NCBI RefSeq assembly: GCF_003429665.1
Contig: NZ_QUWK01000007.1
Location: 62,001-126,000, forward strand
Length of the DNA: 64,000 nt
Origin: Sphaerochaeta halotolerans
Lineage (GTDB): Bacteria; Spirochaetota; Spirochaetia; Sphaerochaetales; Sphaerochaetaceae
Direction: 5' to 3'
The notes beneath the pieces are model-generated. The model ran no database searches. It worked only from the letters and a program-made list of their open reading frames with translations, and was not told the origin of the DNA. Numbering within the stretch: the first letter of the stretch is position 1; every line of letters starts with the position of its first letter. Below, piece by piece: positions 23,886-31,909 of the stretch. A program made the translations under genes and the position numbers.

Positions 23886-25808
23886 TTATTTGAAGAACAA
23901 GTTCTTTACTACCTCAAGGTTTGCCTTTCGGTTGGCTTCCTCACTCTCATAGAGTGTTACGATTCTGTCCTTGTAGAATTCAGCTGTCTTGTAACGAACG
24001 AGTTTCATCGTTGAATTTACCAGACCATCTGCTTCGCTGAAAGGCTTCTCTATCAAGGCAAAACGGGAGGGAATCCACATATCAGGAATAGCTGTGGCAT
24101 GAGTTTCATAGGAGTGAAGCTCTGCGATTATTCCTTCAAGTGCTTGTTCTGGAGTCGAGTAACCTTTGTCCTGAATCAAGGTGGTGATATCGCTCTCATT
24201 CAGGGTAACCAAAGCCGTAGTCATGGCCTGATGATCATTATACACCATTAATTGGTTGATGATGGAAAGGTGGTTAATCATCACCTCTTCAATCTCCTCA
24301 GGACTATACTTCTCTCCATCCTTTCTAACCAGAAGAGCCTTGGCCCTTCCGGTAACCACCAAGAAACCATCTTCATCGTAGTACCCGAGGTCACCTGTCC
24401 AGAGCCAGCCATCCCTGAGCACCTCTGCACTTGCCTTGGGGTTCTTGAAGTAGCCCTTCATTACGTTCTCGCCCTTGATGACAAGCTCCCCTCGTTGCCC
24501 GGTCTTTGCCTCGGTGGTCTCATCCACCATAATCTTGCAGATTTCACTCTTTGCAACCATTCCACTGGTACCGAATTTGTACCGATGCGGGGAATTGCTG
24601 CTGATAATCGGTGCAGCCTCTGTTAGTCCATAGCCCTGGAAAACAGGGACACCTATAGCAGCAAAGAATCGTTGCTGTTTTGCTTCCAGTAGCGCTCCTC
24701 CACCTACACAGTAGAGCATTCTATTCCCAAAGATTTCCCTAAGTTTTGGAAAGACCAAAAGGTTTGCCAGGGTATACGGGAACCACGTCTTGATTCTGAC
24801 CCATGTGCCAACCTTGTGGAAACCATCCCCATTACGGAGCATACCGGCTTCAAGCCCACGGTTGAAGATGCCTTCAACAAAAGGTCCCTTCTGATGAATA
24901 CCCTGAATCATCTTCTTCATGAAGTTTCCGGTTATGGAGGGAACAGTCATCAGAAAATAAGGGTTCACCTCAAGAAGATTTTTCGGGAAGTTTCTGATAA
25001 TAGAAGCATTCGAACCCCTGGAATCGACAAAGTGCAGGGTTATTCCCCTAAGCAATGCAGTGTAGATTCCCACAGTGTGCGCAAAGCTATGGTCAACAGG
25101 AAGCACAACAAGTGTCTCCATACTCGCATCAGGAAGCTTGAACAGGTCAATGGCGTCATGGACATTCACATAGTAATTCAGGTGGGTAAGCATAATACCT
25201 TTTGGGTTACCGGTAGTACCACTCGTGTAACAGATGTTGATCGTGTCATTCTCTTCAATGGTCTGTTCAACATCCCCTACCAAACGGGGCTTCTGTTCCA
25301 GGAGATTTGCCCCATCGAGCATGAGCGTTTCCCAGGGAACATAGTTCACATCCTGCTTCCAATCTGCCTCCTGAACCTGCTTTTCCAATCGTTCGTCCTG
25401 CTCATCCAGGTAGATGAACATAACTGGATGGTCAAACAGTGGAAGTGCTTTTACTGCATTGCCGAGGGTATTAGAGGAAACAGCCAAGGCGACAGCTTCA
25501 CTATGATTGATGCGGAATGCTACTTCCTCAGGGGTGAGCTTTATGGAGAGCGGCACGCTGATCATCTTTGCCTTGATCAAGCCCAATTCGCAGGTAACCC
25601 AGCTACTCTTCCCCTCACTGAGGATTCCAATTGTTTGCTCTGGCTTGAACCCATGGTTAATCAAGTAGGCAGCCACATAGTCCGACTCCACATCAGTCTT
25701 CTTGAAAGAACAAGCTACCCAGCCTGCATCGGTCTTTGTATTGGTATATGTGCGATCACTGTAACGTTTCGCAGCCTCATGCAACATTTCTATGATTGTT
25801 CTTTTCAT
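23886..25808 (-). CDS. AMP-dependent long-chain fatty acyl-CoA synthetase-like ligase
   Basis: A 640-residue adenylate-forming enzyme. The AMP-binding motif YTSGTTGNPKGIMLTH (~195-210), GYGLTEAAPIIS (~395), the WLWTGDLGYYDEDGFLVVTGRAKALLVRKDGEKYSPEEIE block (~465-505) and the late hinge/Lys region are all present. It resembles FAA/FadD15-type ligases, which activate fatty acids to acyl-CoA or acyl-AMP. No beta-oxidation genes are near, so fatty acid salvage for lipid synthesis is more likely than catabolism. The gene is monocistronic, 115 bp from the GntR gene upstream. Confidence 0.88.
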   Translation of the reverse strand: MKRTIIEMLHEAAKRYSDRTYTNTKTDAGWVACSFKKTDVESDYVAAYLINHGFKPEQTIGILSEGKSSWVTCELGLIKAKMISVPLSIKLTPEEVAFRINHSEAVALAVSSNTLGNAVKALPLFDHPVMFIYLDEQDERLEKQVQEADWKQDVNYVPWETLMLDGANLLEQKPRLVGDVEQTIEENDTINICYTSGTTGNPKGIMLTHLNYYVNVHDAIDLFKLPDASMETLVVLPVDHSFAHTVGIYTALLRGITLHFVDSRGSNASIIRNFPKNLLEVNPYFLMTVPSITGNFMKKMIQGIHQKGPFVEGIFNRGLEAGMLRNGDGFHKVGTWVRIKTWFPYTLANLLVFPKLREIFGNRMLYCVGGGALLEAKQQRFFAAIGVPVFQGYGLTEAAPIISSNSPHRYKFGTSGMVAKSEICKIMVDETTEAKTGQRGELVIKGENVMKGYFKNPKASAEVLRDGWLWTGDLGYYDEDGFLVVTGRAKALLVRKDGEKYSPEEIEEVMINHLSIINQLMVYNDHQAMTTALVTLNESDITTLIQDKGYSTPEQALEGIIAELHSYETHATAIPDMWIPSRFALIEKPFSEADGLVNSTMKLVRYKTAEFYKDRIVTLYESEEANRKANLEVVKNLFFK

Positions 25809-25923
25809 TGTTCTCCTCTTTCATCAGCTAGTTGTCTTTACTAACACTTATACAGCTGGTGTCAAGAAAACACAAGGAACAAACCATGCATCCAGAGAGG
25901 GAACACACATTTTTATAAGAAAA

Positions 25924-26658
25924 TCATCCACCTATGGAAACATCAGATCGATCCTCAACAGCAAATTCGTACATAAGTCCGTTGAAGACCTTGGTACACC
26001 TTCCAATTACCGTCCCATCATCGAGGACGCAGAGCCCTCTGCACCAGAGGCTTGCAGAATTGCAATCGATATCAAGTTGCTTACAGATTTCCTCATTAGG
26101 GTTGATGGCAGCCACCTTTCCCTGGACGAAATGGCACTTTTGGCCGATATGCAAACTCACCAAATCGAAAAAGGATCGTTCGCTCTCATCATCAAGAAGG
26201 GATATCTCTTGTCCAAACCTTGAAGTGACATAGTAATCGCTTAAAACTGAGGGTTTACCGTCCACGATATGCAAACTCTTGAAATGCCAGAGCTCAGTCT
26301 CTGTAGGATCATCAGATACGTGCATCTTTTCACGATCTGCATGCGATACTTCCAGCTTCTCTTTCAAAATGATCTTGTAGTACCCATCATTCTCGGTTTC
26401 TTTCCCTTCAATCTTTACCTGGGGATATCCAAGACCCACCACTTTCCGTTTGAACAGCACGAAGGACCCTCTTCCACGGGTACGGGAAATGTAACCTTGA
26501 CGGACCAACCCGTCCAGAGCACGCCTGATAGTGACACGAGAGACCCCATATTGTTCACAGAGTTCCATCTCAGTAGGAATGCGATATCCCTCTGGCCATT
26601 CCCCGAAAATGATCTTCATCTGCAATTGTGAAAAAACAGTCTTGAATTTCAGTGCCAT
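25924..26658 (-). CDS. GntR-family regulator with UTRA domain (HutC subfamily)
   Basis: A 244-residue regulator. The winged helix-turn-helix is at residues ~8-72 (YRIPTEMELCEQYGVSRVTIRRALDGLVRQGYISRTRGRGSFV), followed by a UTRA ligand-binding domain (SDYYVTSRFGQEISLLDDESERSFFDLV) that in this subfamily binds sugar phosphates, amino acids or similar small effectors. GGGAGGAG before the ATG at 26658 supports this start over the ORF-track start at 26682. It is divergent from the encapsulin operon across a 400-bp region with several palindromes and probably controls itself and/or that operon. Its effector is unknown. Confidence 0.87.
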   Translation of the reverse strand: MALKFKTVFSQLQMKIIFGEWPEGYRIPTEMELCEQYGVSRVTIRRALDGLVRQGYISRTRGRGSFVLFKRKVVGLGYPQVKIEGKETENDGYYKIILKEKLEVSHADREKMHVSDDPTETELWHFKSLHIVDGKPSVLSDYYVTSRFGQEISLLDDESERSFFDLVSLHIGQKCHFVQGKVAAINPNEEICKQLDIDCNSASLWCRGLCVLDDGTVIGRCTKVFNGLMYEFAVEDRSDVSIGG

Positions 26659-26699
26659 GGTGTGCTCCTCCCATTTGTGCAAGATTTAGGAGTAAAATG

Positions 26700-26714
26700 T
26701 ATACTATCAGTATA
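26700..26714. promoter_or_regulatory. Palindrome before gntR, candidate autoregulatory operator
   Basis: TATACT-ATC-AGTATA, a perfect 6-bp inverted repeat 42 bases upstream of the GntR start, where self-repression by HutC-type regulators usually occurs. Confidence 0.45.
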
Positions 26715-26828
26715 ATACAAATCGGTTTCCCGTTCAGTAAGGATTTTGTCTTATTTGAAAGATACTTTCAATACTAAAAAGCTATATTTCTGTACTAATT
26801 GCGATATTTATGAAATACTAATATTTTT

Positions 26829-26840
26829 TTACACGTGTAA
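26829..26840. promoter_or_regulatory. Perfect palindrome TTACACGTGTAA in the encapsulin upstream region
   Basis: A 12-bp perfect palindrome. A second palindrome, GTGTTAACAC (26857-26866), has its centre 27 bp away and shares the GTGT/ACAC arms, so the pair could be a double operator. Confidence 0.4.
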
Positions 26841-26856
26841 CAAACTCTATAAATCG

Positions 26857-26866
26857 GTGTTAACAC
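26857..26866. promoter_or_regulatory. Perfect palindrome GTGTTAACAC
   Basis: Second member of the ACAC/GTGT palindrome pair, centred 27 bp from the first. Confidence 0.35.
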
Positions 26867-26918
26867 AAGACAAAGAATAATGGATAGAGACACCTGAAAG
26901 ATACAAAACCCAAAGGCC

Positions 26919-26928
26919 TTGTATACAA
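26919..26928. promoter_or_regulatory. Perfect palindrome TTGTATACAA
   Basis: A 10-bp palindrome about 130 bp before the EncFtn start, similar in style to operators of sugar-responsive GntR/UTRA regulators (the TreR type). Confidence 0.35.
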
Positions 26929-27061
26929 CTTATCTATGCAAAATAACGTTGTTCTAAATCTAATTTCTAGCAACTCATAAGATTTTTGCTTCTCAGGTCT
27001 TTCTTTATTGCTAAACCATGAGTATCATTATAGTAATACAAAGTCTTATTAGGAGGATAGT

Positions 27062-27406
27062 ATGGCATATAGTGAACCTTATGATGCAATTGACGAGAAA
27101 ACGCGGGACATTTCCCGTGCAATCACTAGCCTTCGCGAAGAACTTGAGGCTATCAACTGGTACAACCAACGGGTAAATACCACCAAAGATACCGAGCTTG
27201 CTGGAGTTATGGCACACAACCGCGATGAAGAAATTGAGCATGCTGTCATGGCCATCGAATGGCTGAGACGCAACATGGACAAGTGGGATGATGAACTTAA
27301 AACCTACCTTTTCAGCAGTGGTAGCTTACTCGGAGTGGAAAAAGCCGGAGAAGGCGGCGAAAGTTCTTCTGCTCCTTCTCTTTCAATTGGTGATCTGAAG
27401 AAATAA
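27062..27406 (+). CDS. Encapsulated ferritin-like protein (EncFtn)
   Basis: A 114-residue two-helix ferritin-like protein, the cargo of an encapsulin shell. Ferroxidase ligands expected for EncFtn are present: Glu27 and Tyr34 in REELEAINWYNQRVN and Glu57 and His60 in NRDEEIEHAVM. The protein forms a ring in which two subunits share a di-iron site. After the second helix a Gly/Ser/Ala-rich linker leads to the C-terminal SLSIGDLKK, matching the family's encapsulation peptide. Iron oxidised here would be stored in the shell lumen. AGGAGG precedes the ATG at good spacing. The encapsulin gene follows after 21 bp. Confidence 0.95.
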   Translation: MAYSEPYDAIDEKTRDISRAITSLREELEAINWYNQRVNTTKDTELAGVMAHNRDEEIEHAVMAIEWLRRNMDKWDDELKTYLFSSGSLLGVEKAGEGGESSSAPSLSIGDLKK

Positions 27407-27427
27407 GAATGTCCAGGAGGTATTTAT

Positions 27428-28213
27428 ATGGATATGTTCAAACGTGAATTAGCGCCCCTCTCCTCGGAGGCTTGGGCAGAAATAGAAAACAGGGTAAGCG
27501 AGGTTTTACTCTCTCGTCTCACCGCTCGTAAAGTAGTTAACGTAAACGGGCCAAAGGGAATAGACTTCACTGCCATCAGCGAAGGACGTCTCTCATTGGT
27601 TGATGATGGCGATGTGAAGGCTGGAATCTACACAGTAAAACCCTTGACGGAAGCCAGAATTCGTTTTTCCCTCAATAAGTGGGAACTGGATAACCTAGCA
27701 CGTGGTGCAAAAGACATTGATTTTGACAGCCTAGACTCTGCTATTGAAAAACTGGCACTGTTCGAAGAACGAGCCATCTATGATGGTTATGAGAAAGGTG
27801 GAATCAAGGGGCTGAAGGAATCGAGTGGGCATAAGGCACTGACCTTTGGCAAGGAATCCAGTGACATTCTTGCCTCAATTGCTGAAGGCCTTATCTTGCT
27901 CAAGAAGAGTTATGTCCAAGGCCCCTACTCCCTTATTGTAGGAAAAGAAGGATGGATTGCACTGAACAAAGAATCCTATGGGCAGAATCTGCTTGAAAGA
28001 GTAGAGAGGATGCTTGGAGGGAAGGTGGTCTACTCGCCAAATATCGAGGGAGCACTGCTGCTTCCCTTTGACAGCAAAAATCTTGAGCTGACTATCGGAC
28101 AGGACTTTTCCCTGGGCTATGAGACCCATGACACCAAGGAGGTAATCCTCTTTGCAACAGAGTCTTTCACCTTCAGGGTATTGGAACCCAAGGCAATTGT
28201 AGTCTACAAGTAA
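27428..28213 (+). CDS. Encapsulin shell protein, family 1
   Basis: A 261-residue HK97-fold shell protein of the linocin M18/CFP29 family. The N-terminal MDMFKRELAPLSSEAWAEIENRV is the typical start, whose amphipathic helix and pocket bind the cargo peptide. The E-loop (VDDGDVKAGIYTVKPLTEARIRFSLNKWELDNLARGAKDIDF) and C-terminal FLVLEPKAIV-like end (TFRVLEPKAIVVYK) also fit. Its length suggests a T=1 60-mer, though that is inference. GGAGG stands 8 bases before the ATG. With EncFtn it forms a two-gene operon closed by a strong terminator. Confidence 0.95.
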   Translation: MDMFKRELAPLSSEAWAEIENRVSEVLLSRLTARKVVNVNGPKGIDFTAISEGRLSLVDDGDVKAGIYTVKPLTEARIRFSLNKWELDNLARGAKDIDFDSLDSAIEKLALFEERAIYDGYEKGGIKGLKESSGHKALTFGKESSDILASIAEGLILLKKSYVQGPYSLIVGKEGWIALNKESYGQNLLERVERMLGGKVVYSPNIEGALLLPFDSKNLELTIGQDFSLGYETHDTKEVILFATESFTFRVLEPKAIVVYK

Positions 28214-28242
28214 GAGGGACCATCAAATATGTGCTCTCATAT

Positions 28243-28275
28243 AAGGCCGGATTCATCGTCCGGCCTTCTTTATGT
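28243..28275 (+). terminator. Terminator of the encapsulin operon
   Basis: AAGGCCGGA (28243-28251) pairs perfectly with TCCGGCCTT (28259-28267), followed by CTTTATG. Confidence 0.85.
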
Positions 28276-28344
28276 AGTAACTGGAGCATTGTTCTAGGTG
28301 CATGAGAGTACGCATTGTTAGCCTTACGTATCAGAACAGAAAAA

Positions 28345-28416
28345 CGAAATACATTTGGCTTGCTGGCAGTATTTCGTCATTTACATTAAATTCGGCATAT
28401 TTAGTATTTGCCGAAT
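28345..28416. other. Two tandem inverted repeats between encapsulin and tRNA-Gly
   Basis: CGAAATAC (28345-28352) with GTATTTCG (28369-28376), then ATTCGGCA (28390-28397) with TGCCGAAT (28409-28416). Both have perfect 8-bp arms. No ORF explains them; the ORF-track entry at 28302-28514 runs into the tRNA terminator. They could be a small RNA or a regulatory or recombination site. Confidence 0.4.
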
Positions 28417-28482
28417 CTTATTCAACAACAGATACGATTGATACATCTCGGGATAATCAAACTAACCCTCATGCAAAAGCAA

Positions 28483-28512
28483 AGCCCCCTCAGTCAATTG
28501 ACTGGGGGGGCT
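28483..28512 (-). terminator. Terminator of tRNA-Gly
   Basis: On the minus strand AGCCCCC-CAGTC-AATT-GACTG-GGGGGCT forms a long stem followed by TTTGCTTTT, 3 bases after the tRNA. Confidence 0.85.
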
Positions 28513-28515
28513 AAG

Positions 28516-28587
28516 AGCGCCAGAAGGGAATCGAACCCTCGTCTCATGCTTGGGAAGCACGAGCACTAACCATTGTGCTACTGGCGC
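28516..28587 (-). tRNA. tRNA-Gly (CCC)
   Basis: On the minus strand GCGCCAG/CTGGCGC forms a 7-bp acceptor stem. The anticodon arm CGTGC-TTCCCAA-GCATG gives CCC, and the T arm is CGAGGGTTCGATTCCCTT. The discriminator is U, as usual for bacterial tRNA-Gly. CCA is not encoded. Confidence 0.95.
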
Positions 28588-28664
28588 ATCTGCCATTGGA
28601 TAATAGCAAAATAGAGAGAGGATGTAAACAACTATCTCCAGAGAATGTGATTCAAGCAGAATAG

Positions 28665-28820
28665 CCATGTTCCAATCTCCTTCCCGCGTTCAACTATCGC
28701 CAAGGAGCCAAGGGATGGTACATTCTAGACATCGAGGATCGTGTATTGCTGGAGGAGGTGGTAGCAATCAGACAAAAACGGAAGCCAATACATCCAAATA
28801 TGCTATTTCTTATACACTGA
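28665..28820 (+). pseudogene. Possible gene remnant without start codon
   Basis: A frame with no start codon after an upstream TAG reads NYRQGAKGWYILDIEDRV and then LLEEVVAIRQKRKPI before TGA. Its composition is protein-like, unlike the alternative frame in the ORF track, but I do not recognise the family. It may be the tail of a decayed gene. The evidence is composition only. Confidence 0.25.
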
Positions 28821-28885
28821 TTTATCTTTTTCTTTACATTATATACTGTTATATAGTTTCAATACAATTTTCCCCATTTTTTTGT

Positions 28886-28914
28886 TTGACACCGTATTCC
28901 AGTTGGGTTACAGT
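28886..28914 (+). promoter_or_regulatory. Sigma-70-type promoter of the orphan sugar ABC ATPase
   Basis: TTGACA (28886-28891), 17-bp spacer, TACAGT (28909-28914), 29 bases before the ATG. The same pattern (TTGACA-17-TACACT) drives the sugar-binding-protein gene at 55.9 kb. Confidence 0.75.
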
Positions 28915-28943
28915 TACGGATAGATAAAATAATTGGAGGCAAT

Positions 28944-30038
28944 ATGGCCACAGTACAACTCAAAAACATCTCTAAGGTGTATGAAGGTGGAGTCAAAGCT
29001 GTTGACAGTGTCAACATCGAAGTCAAAGATCGACAGTTTGTCGTTCTCGTCGGACCTTCAGGGTGTGGTAAATCCACAACGCTCCGTATGATTGCTGGTT
29101 TGGAAGACATCACAGAAGGTGAGCTCTATATCGACGGCAATCTCGTCAACGACGTTCCGCCAAAAGATAGAGACATTGCAATGGTTTTCCAGAACTATGC
29201 TCTCTATCCCCATATGACGGTGTATGACAACATGGCTTTCGGATTGAAGATCCGCAAGTTCCCTAAAGAAGAGATTGAACAACGTGTTCGAGAGGCAGCT
29301 AAGATTCTTGAGATTGAAGAGTTGCTCGACAGAAAACCCAAGGCTCTCTCCGGTGGACAGAGACAGCGTGTTGCTGTAGGAAGAGCTATTGTTCGTAAAC
29401 CTAAGGTATTCCTTTTTGACGAACCCCTCTCCAACCTGGATGCAAAACTACGTGTTCAGATGCGTGCAGAGATTTCCTCCCTACACAACCGTCTCAAAGC
29501 TACTATGATTTATGTTACCCATGACCAGGTAGAAGCCTTGACCATGGCTGACGTCATCGTTGTTATGAAGTTTGGTGTCATCCAACAGATTGGTGGACCA
29601 CTTGATCTTTACAACAATCCACAGAACAAATTTGTTGCTGGATTCATCGGTTCTCCTCCAATGAACTTCCTTGAAGCTGCTATTGAAGCTGATGGCGATG
29701 ATATCTACGCAAATGAAGGTACTTTCCGCCTCAAGGTGACTGCAGAGCAGAAGAAGTTCTTGACTCCCTACATCGGAAAGTCTGTAACCTTTGGTATTCG
29801 CCCTGAGGATGTTTCATTCAGTAACACTGCAAAAGATGGAGTGACCATCAACGGAACAGTTAGCGTTGTTGAGCCCCTTGGTAGTGAGACCCACGTCTAC
29901 ACATCCACTTCTAAGAGCCAGGTTATCGGTAAAATTGAACCCACCCTTGTTCCTGCTCCGGATTCCAAGATTTACTTGATTCCTGACATGGCAAAGGCTA
30001 AGTTCTTTGATCTTGAGACCGAACAGGTTATCAACTAA
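28944..30038 (+). CDS. Sugar ABC transporter ATP-binding protein (UgpC/MsmX/MalK type)
   Basis: A 364-residue ATPase of carbohydrate importers. Walker A is GPSGCGKST (~38-46), Q-loop FQNYALYPHMTVYDNMAFGL (~81-100), signature LSGGQRQRV (~135-143), Walker B VFLFDEPLSNLDAKLR (~154-169) and H-loop YVTHDQVEALT (~187-197). A C-terminal regulatory/OB domain (TFGIRPEDVSFS...) follows. No permease or binding protein is adjacent and it has its own promoter and terminator. This is the pattern of MsmX-like ATPases shared by several sugar importers, including perhaps the ATPase-less system at 55.9-59.1 kb. GGAGG precedes the ATG. Confidence 0.93.
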   Translation: MATVQLKNISKVYEGGVKAVDSVNIEVKDRQFVVLVGPSGCGKSTTLRMIAGLEDITEGELYIDGNLVNDVPPKDRDIAMVFQNYALYPHMTVYDNMAFGLKIRKFPKEEIEQRVREAAKILEIEELLDRKPKALSGGQRQRVAVGRAIVRKPKVFLFDEPLSNLDAKLRVQMRAEISSLHNRLKATMIYVTHDQVEALTMADVIVVMKFGVIQQIGGPLDLYNNPQNKFVAGFIGSPPMNFLEAAIEADGDDIYANEGTFRLKVTAEQKKFLTPYIGKSVTFGIRPEDVSFSNTAKDGVTINGTVSVVEPLGSETHVYTSTSKSQVIGKIEPTLVPAPDSKIYLIPDMAKAKFFDLETEQVIN

Positions 30039-30065
30039 TACTAATCAGTTCATAGTATACTATAA

Positions 30066-30117
30066 GGCTGTTTCAAAAGTCTGACTGAAAATCAGGCTGA
30101 GAAGCAGCCCTTTCTTC
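30066..30117 (+). terminator. Terminator of the orphan ABC ATPase gene
   Basis: GGCTGTTTC (30066-30074) pairs with GAAGCAGCC (30101-30109, one G-T wobble) around an inner CTGA/TCAG stem, followed by CTTTCTTC. Confidence 0.65.
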
Positions 30118-30324
30118 ATGTATACGCACACATCTTTATATATTCCACCTTGAGATAACACTTGGAATCAGCCGGGAAAACCATTAAAGCCATCAGAAGC
30201 GATGCGGAAAAAGCCACTATACCTCTCTCATATATAAGATTTACCTATACCATAGGCAAAACAAAGAAAGCAAGTAATACAATATATAGCCTTATACTAT
30301 TCTTAATTCGGTAGTATATTCCGG
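30118..30324. other. Intergenic A/T-rich region, nothing identified
   Basis: About 200 bases between the ATPase terminator and repeat copy B, with no credible ORF or RNA gene. A short palindrome, CCTAT-ACC-ATAGG (30244-30256), is the only structure I noticed. Confidence 0.35.
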
Positions 30325-30484
30325 TTCATTGCCCAACGGAGCGAGAGGAAAGGAATCAGCATGATGGTTCCTCTCCCGAGCGAGTGCCGGGAAAGCAAGG
30401 TGAGATACCCCGTCCCTTGGGGAGGGAAAGGAGGCAACGCCTCCTGAGTCCAGGGCTTGCCCTGGGGTATTGATACCTTTCATT
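30325..30484 (-). repeat. 160-bp dispersed repeat, copy B
   Basis: Same 160-bp unit as copies A and C, in inverted orientation. It has 6 differences from copy A. One change (A to C) makes the first hairpin perfect: CCAGGGC-AA-GCCCTGG. It sits immediately after the lysC terminator in the lysC direction. Confidence 0.9.
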
Positions 30485-30494
30485 TATGTGTTTC

Positions 30495-30528
30495 AAACTA
30501 AAAAGTCCACTTTCTTGAGAAAGTGGAG
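30495..30528 (-). terminator. Terminator of lysC
   Basis: TCCACTTTC (30506-30514) pairs with GAAAGTGGA (30519-30527); on the minus strand it is followed by CTTTTTAGTTT. Confidence 0.85.
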
Positions 30529-30539
30529 CACACTAATCA

Positions 30540-31844
30540 TTAGAACAATGCGTTGTAGAGAGTAATAACTGCATTTTGTGTCTTGTCAGCATCTACACCG
30601 AGCAGCAAGGATGTCTGTGATGATCCAAAGTTGAGGAAGTTCAGTTTGATGGAAGCCTTATCCAAAGCACCTACCACTCTTGAGATCAAGTCACGATGTT
30701 CCATGACTCCTTCCCCTACAACTCCTACAACTGTATGGTCATGATCAACCTCGATGGAATCCAGAGAGAACTCACTCTTGAGTCGGGTACACATTGCCTT
30801 GAGGACACTTTCACTCGCCTGACTGGTTTCAAAAAACCAAACGATACTATCTACCCCAAACAGACTGAACGTCGGCCTAATCCCAAACACATGCAGCATG
30901 GTGAGCAGTGCATGTTTGGTACCAGATTGCTTGAAAAGCATCAGCTTACGAAGGGTAATCCTACTATAGCCTTTCTTAGCAGAAACCCCAGCAAGAGGGA
31001 CCTTTCCACTCTCTCGTTCATTGACGATCATCGTCCCAGGATCGTCAGGAGCATTGGTATTCTTGACATTGATAGGAATCTGGGCGGCTATCACTGGAGC
31101 GATTGCCTCCTCATGAAATACACTTGCACCTACCCCGGCAAGCTCACGAAGCTCACGATAGGTCATGGTCTTGATTACCTTAGCATTGTCCACCAAGCGG
31201 GGGTCTACAGAGAACACACCCGAGACATCGGTCCAGTTCTCATACGATTCGGCATCAGAAGCACTACTGAGAATTGCTCCGGTAATATCTGAACCACCTC
31301 GACTGAACGTTTTCACTTTTCCTTCAATATCACAACCATAGAAACCAGGAACAATATACTTTTCATCTTTCTTTAGTACTGATCTCAGATTCTCATAGCT
31401 CTGTTCATGCACGGTTCCATCAGGATTGATCACGATGTAAGGATCAGCATCCAGAAAATTCCAACCAAGGTAGGAAGCAATCATCCGGGCACTAAGATAT
31501 TCTCCACGGCTTGCTGCATACTCCGCTCCGTTACCGGCATCAATCATTTGGCGAACTTCTTCAAGGATGGCAACAAAGGGTTTCTTCTCTATTCCCAGCC
31601 CATCAAGTATTGCGATATAACGATCAGCAATATTCTTGAAGACCGGCTTGCATGACAAACCCTGCTGGGCAAGAGCATTGCATGCATAAAGCATATCGGT
31701 GACCTTCTCATCATCCTTGCTCCTTTTTCCTGGAGCCGAAACAACCACTATCTGTCTTTTTGGATTGGCTTCTACTATCGCTCTGACTTTTTCTATCTGT
31801 TTGGCATCAGCCACTGAACTTCCGCCGAATTTACATACAATCAT
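30540..31844 (-). CDS. lysC: Aspartate kinase
   Basis: A 434-residue monofunctional aspartokinase, the first step of the lysine, threonine and methionine pathways. KFGGSSVAD (residues 5-13), the Asp/Arg-rich FSRGGSDITGAILS near residue 205 and the DVSGVFSVDPRLV segment mark the kinase domain. The last ~140 residues hold two ACT-like domains (LFKQSGTKHALLTMLHVF, VVGVVGEGVMEHRDLISRVVGALDKA) that normally bind lysine or threonine for feedback control. The IS element at 31939 lies 94 bp upstream of its start, so the native promoter may have been cut back. Confidence 0.92.
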   Translation of the reverse strand: MIVCKFGGSSVADAKQIEKVRAIVEANPKRQIVVVSAPGKRSKDDEKVTDMLYACNALAQQGLSCKPVFKNIADRYIAILDGLGIEKKPFVAILEEVRQMIDAGNGAEYAASRGEYLSARMIASYLGWNFLDADPYIVINPDGTVHEQSYENLRSVLKKDEKYIVPGFYGCDIEGKVKTFSRGGSDITGAILSSASDAESYENWTDVSGVFSVDPRLVDNAKVIKTMTYRELRELAGVGASVFHEEAIAPVIAAQIPINVKNTNAPDDPGTMIVNERESGKVPLAGVSAKKGYSRITLRKLMLFKQSGTKHALLTMLHVFGIRPTFSLFGVDSIVWFFETSQASESVLKAMCTRLKSEFSLDSIEVDHDHTVVGVVGEGVMEHRDLISRVVGALDKASIKLNFLNFGSSQTSLLLGVDADKTQNAVITLYNALF

Positions 31845-31909
31845 AAGTAATAACCTTCTATATTTCTTGGATATCTACAGGAATAAATTGTATTGAAGGA
31901 TAGCACGTT

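Larger units (their letters stand above)
26659..27061. promoter_or_regulatory. AT-rich divergent regulatory region, gntR / encapsulin
   Basis: About 400 bp without a gene. It holds four separate palindromes (listed individually) and, close to the EncFtn start, ATTATAGTAAT (27027-27037), an A/T palindrome that overlaps the likely -10 region and resembles PerR/Fur-type sites in style. A possible -35 TTGCTA lies at 27008. Exact promoters cannot be fixed by eye. Confidence 0.5.

Noticed and set aside
24816-25844. 342-codon plus-strand ORF over the acyl-CoA ligase
   Set aside because: Shadow of a confidently identified minus-strand gene; no ribosome binding site and an implausible Cys/His-rich composition.
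28302-28514. 70-codon ORF after the encapsulin operon
   Set aside because: It runs through two inverted repeats and ends inside the tRNA-Gly terminator, with no ribosome binding site.
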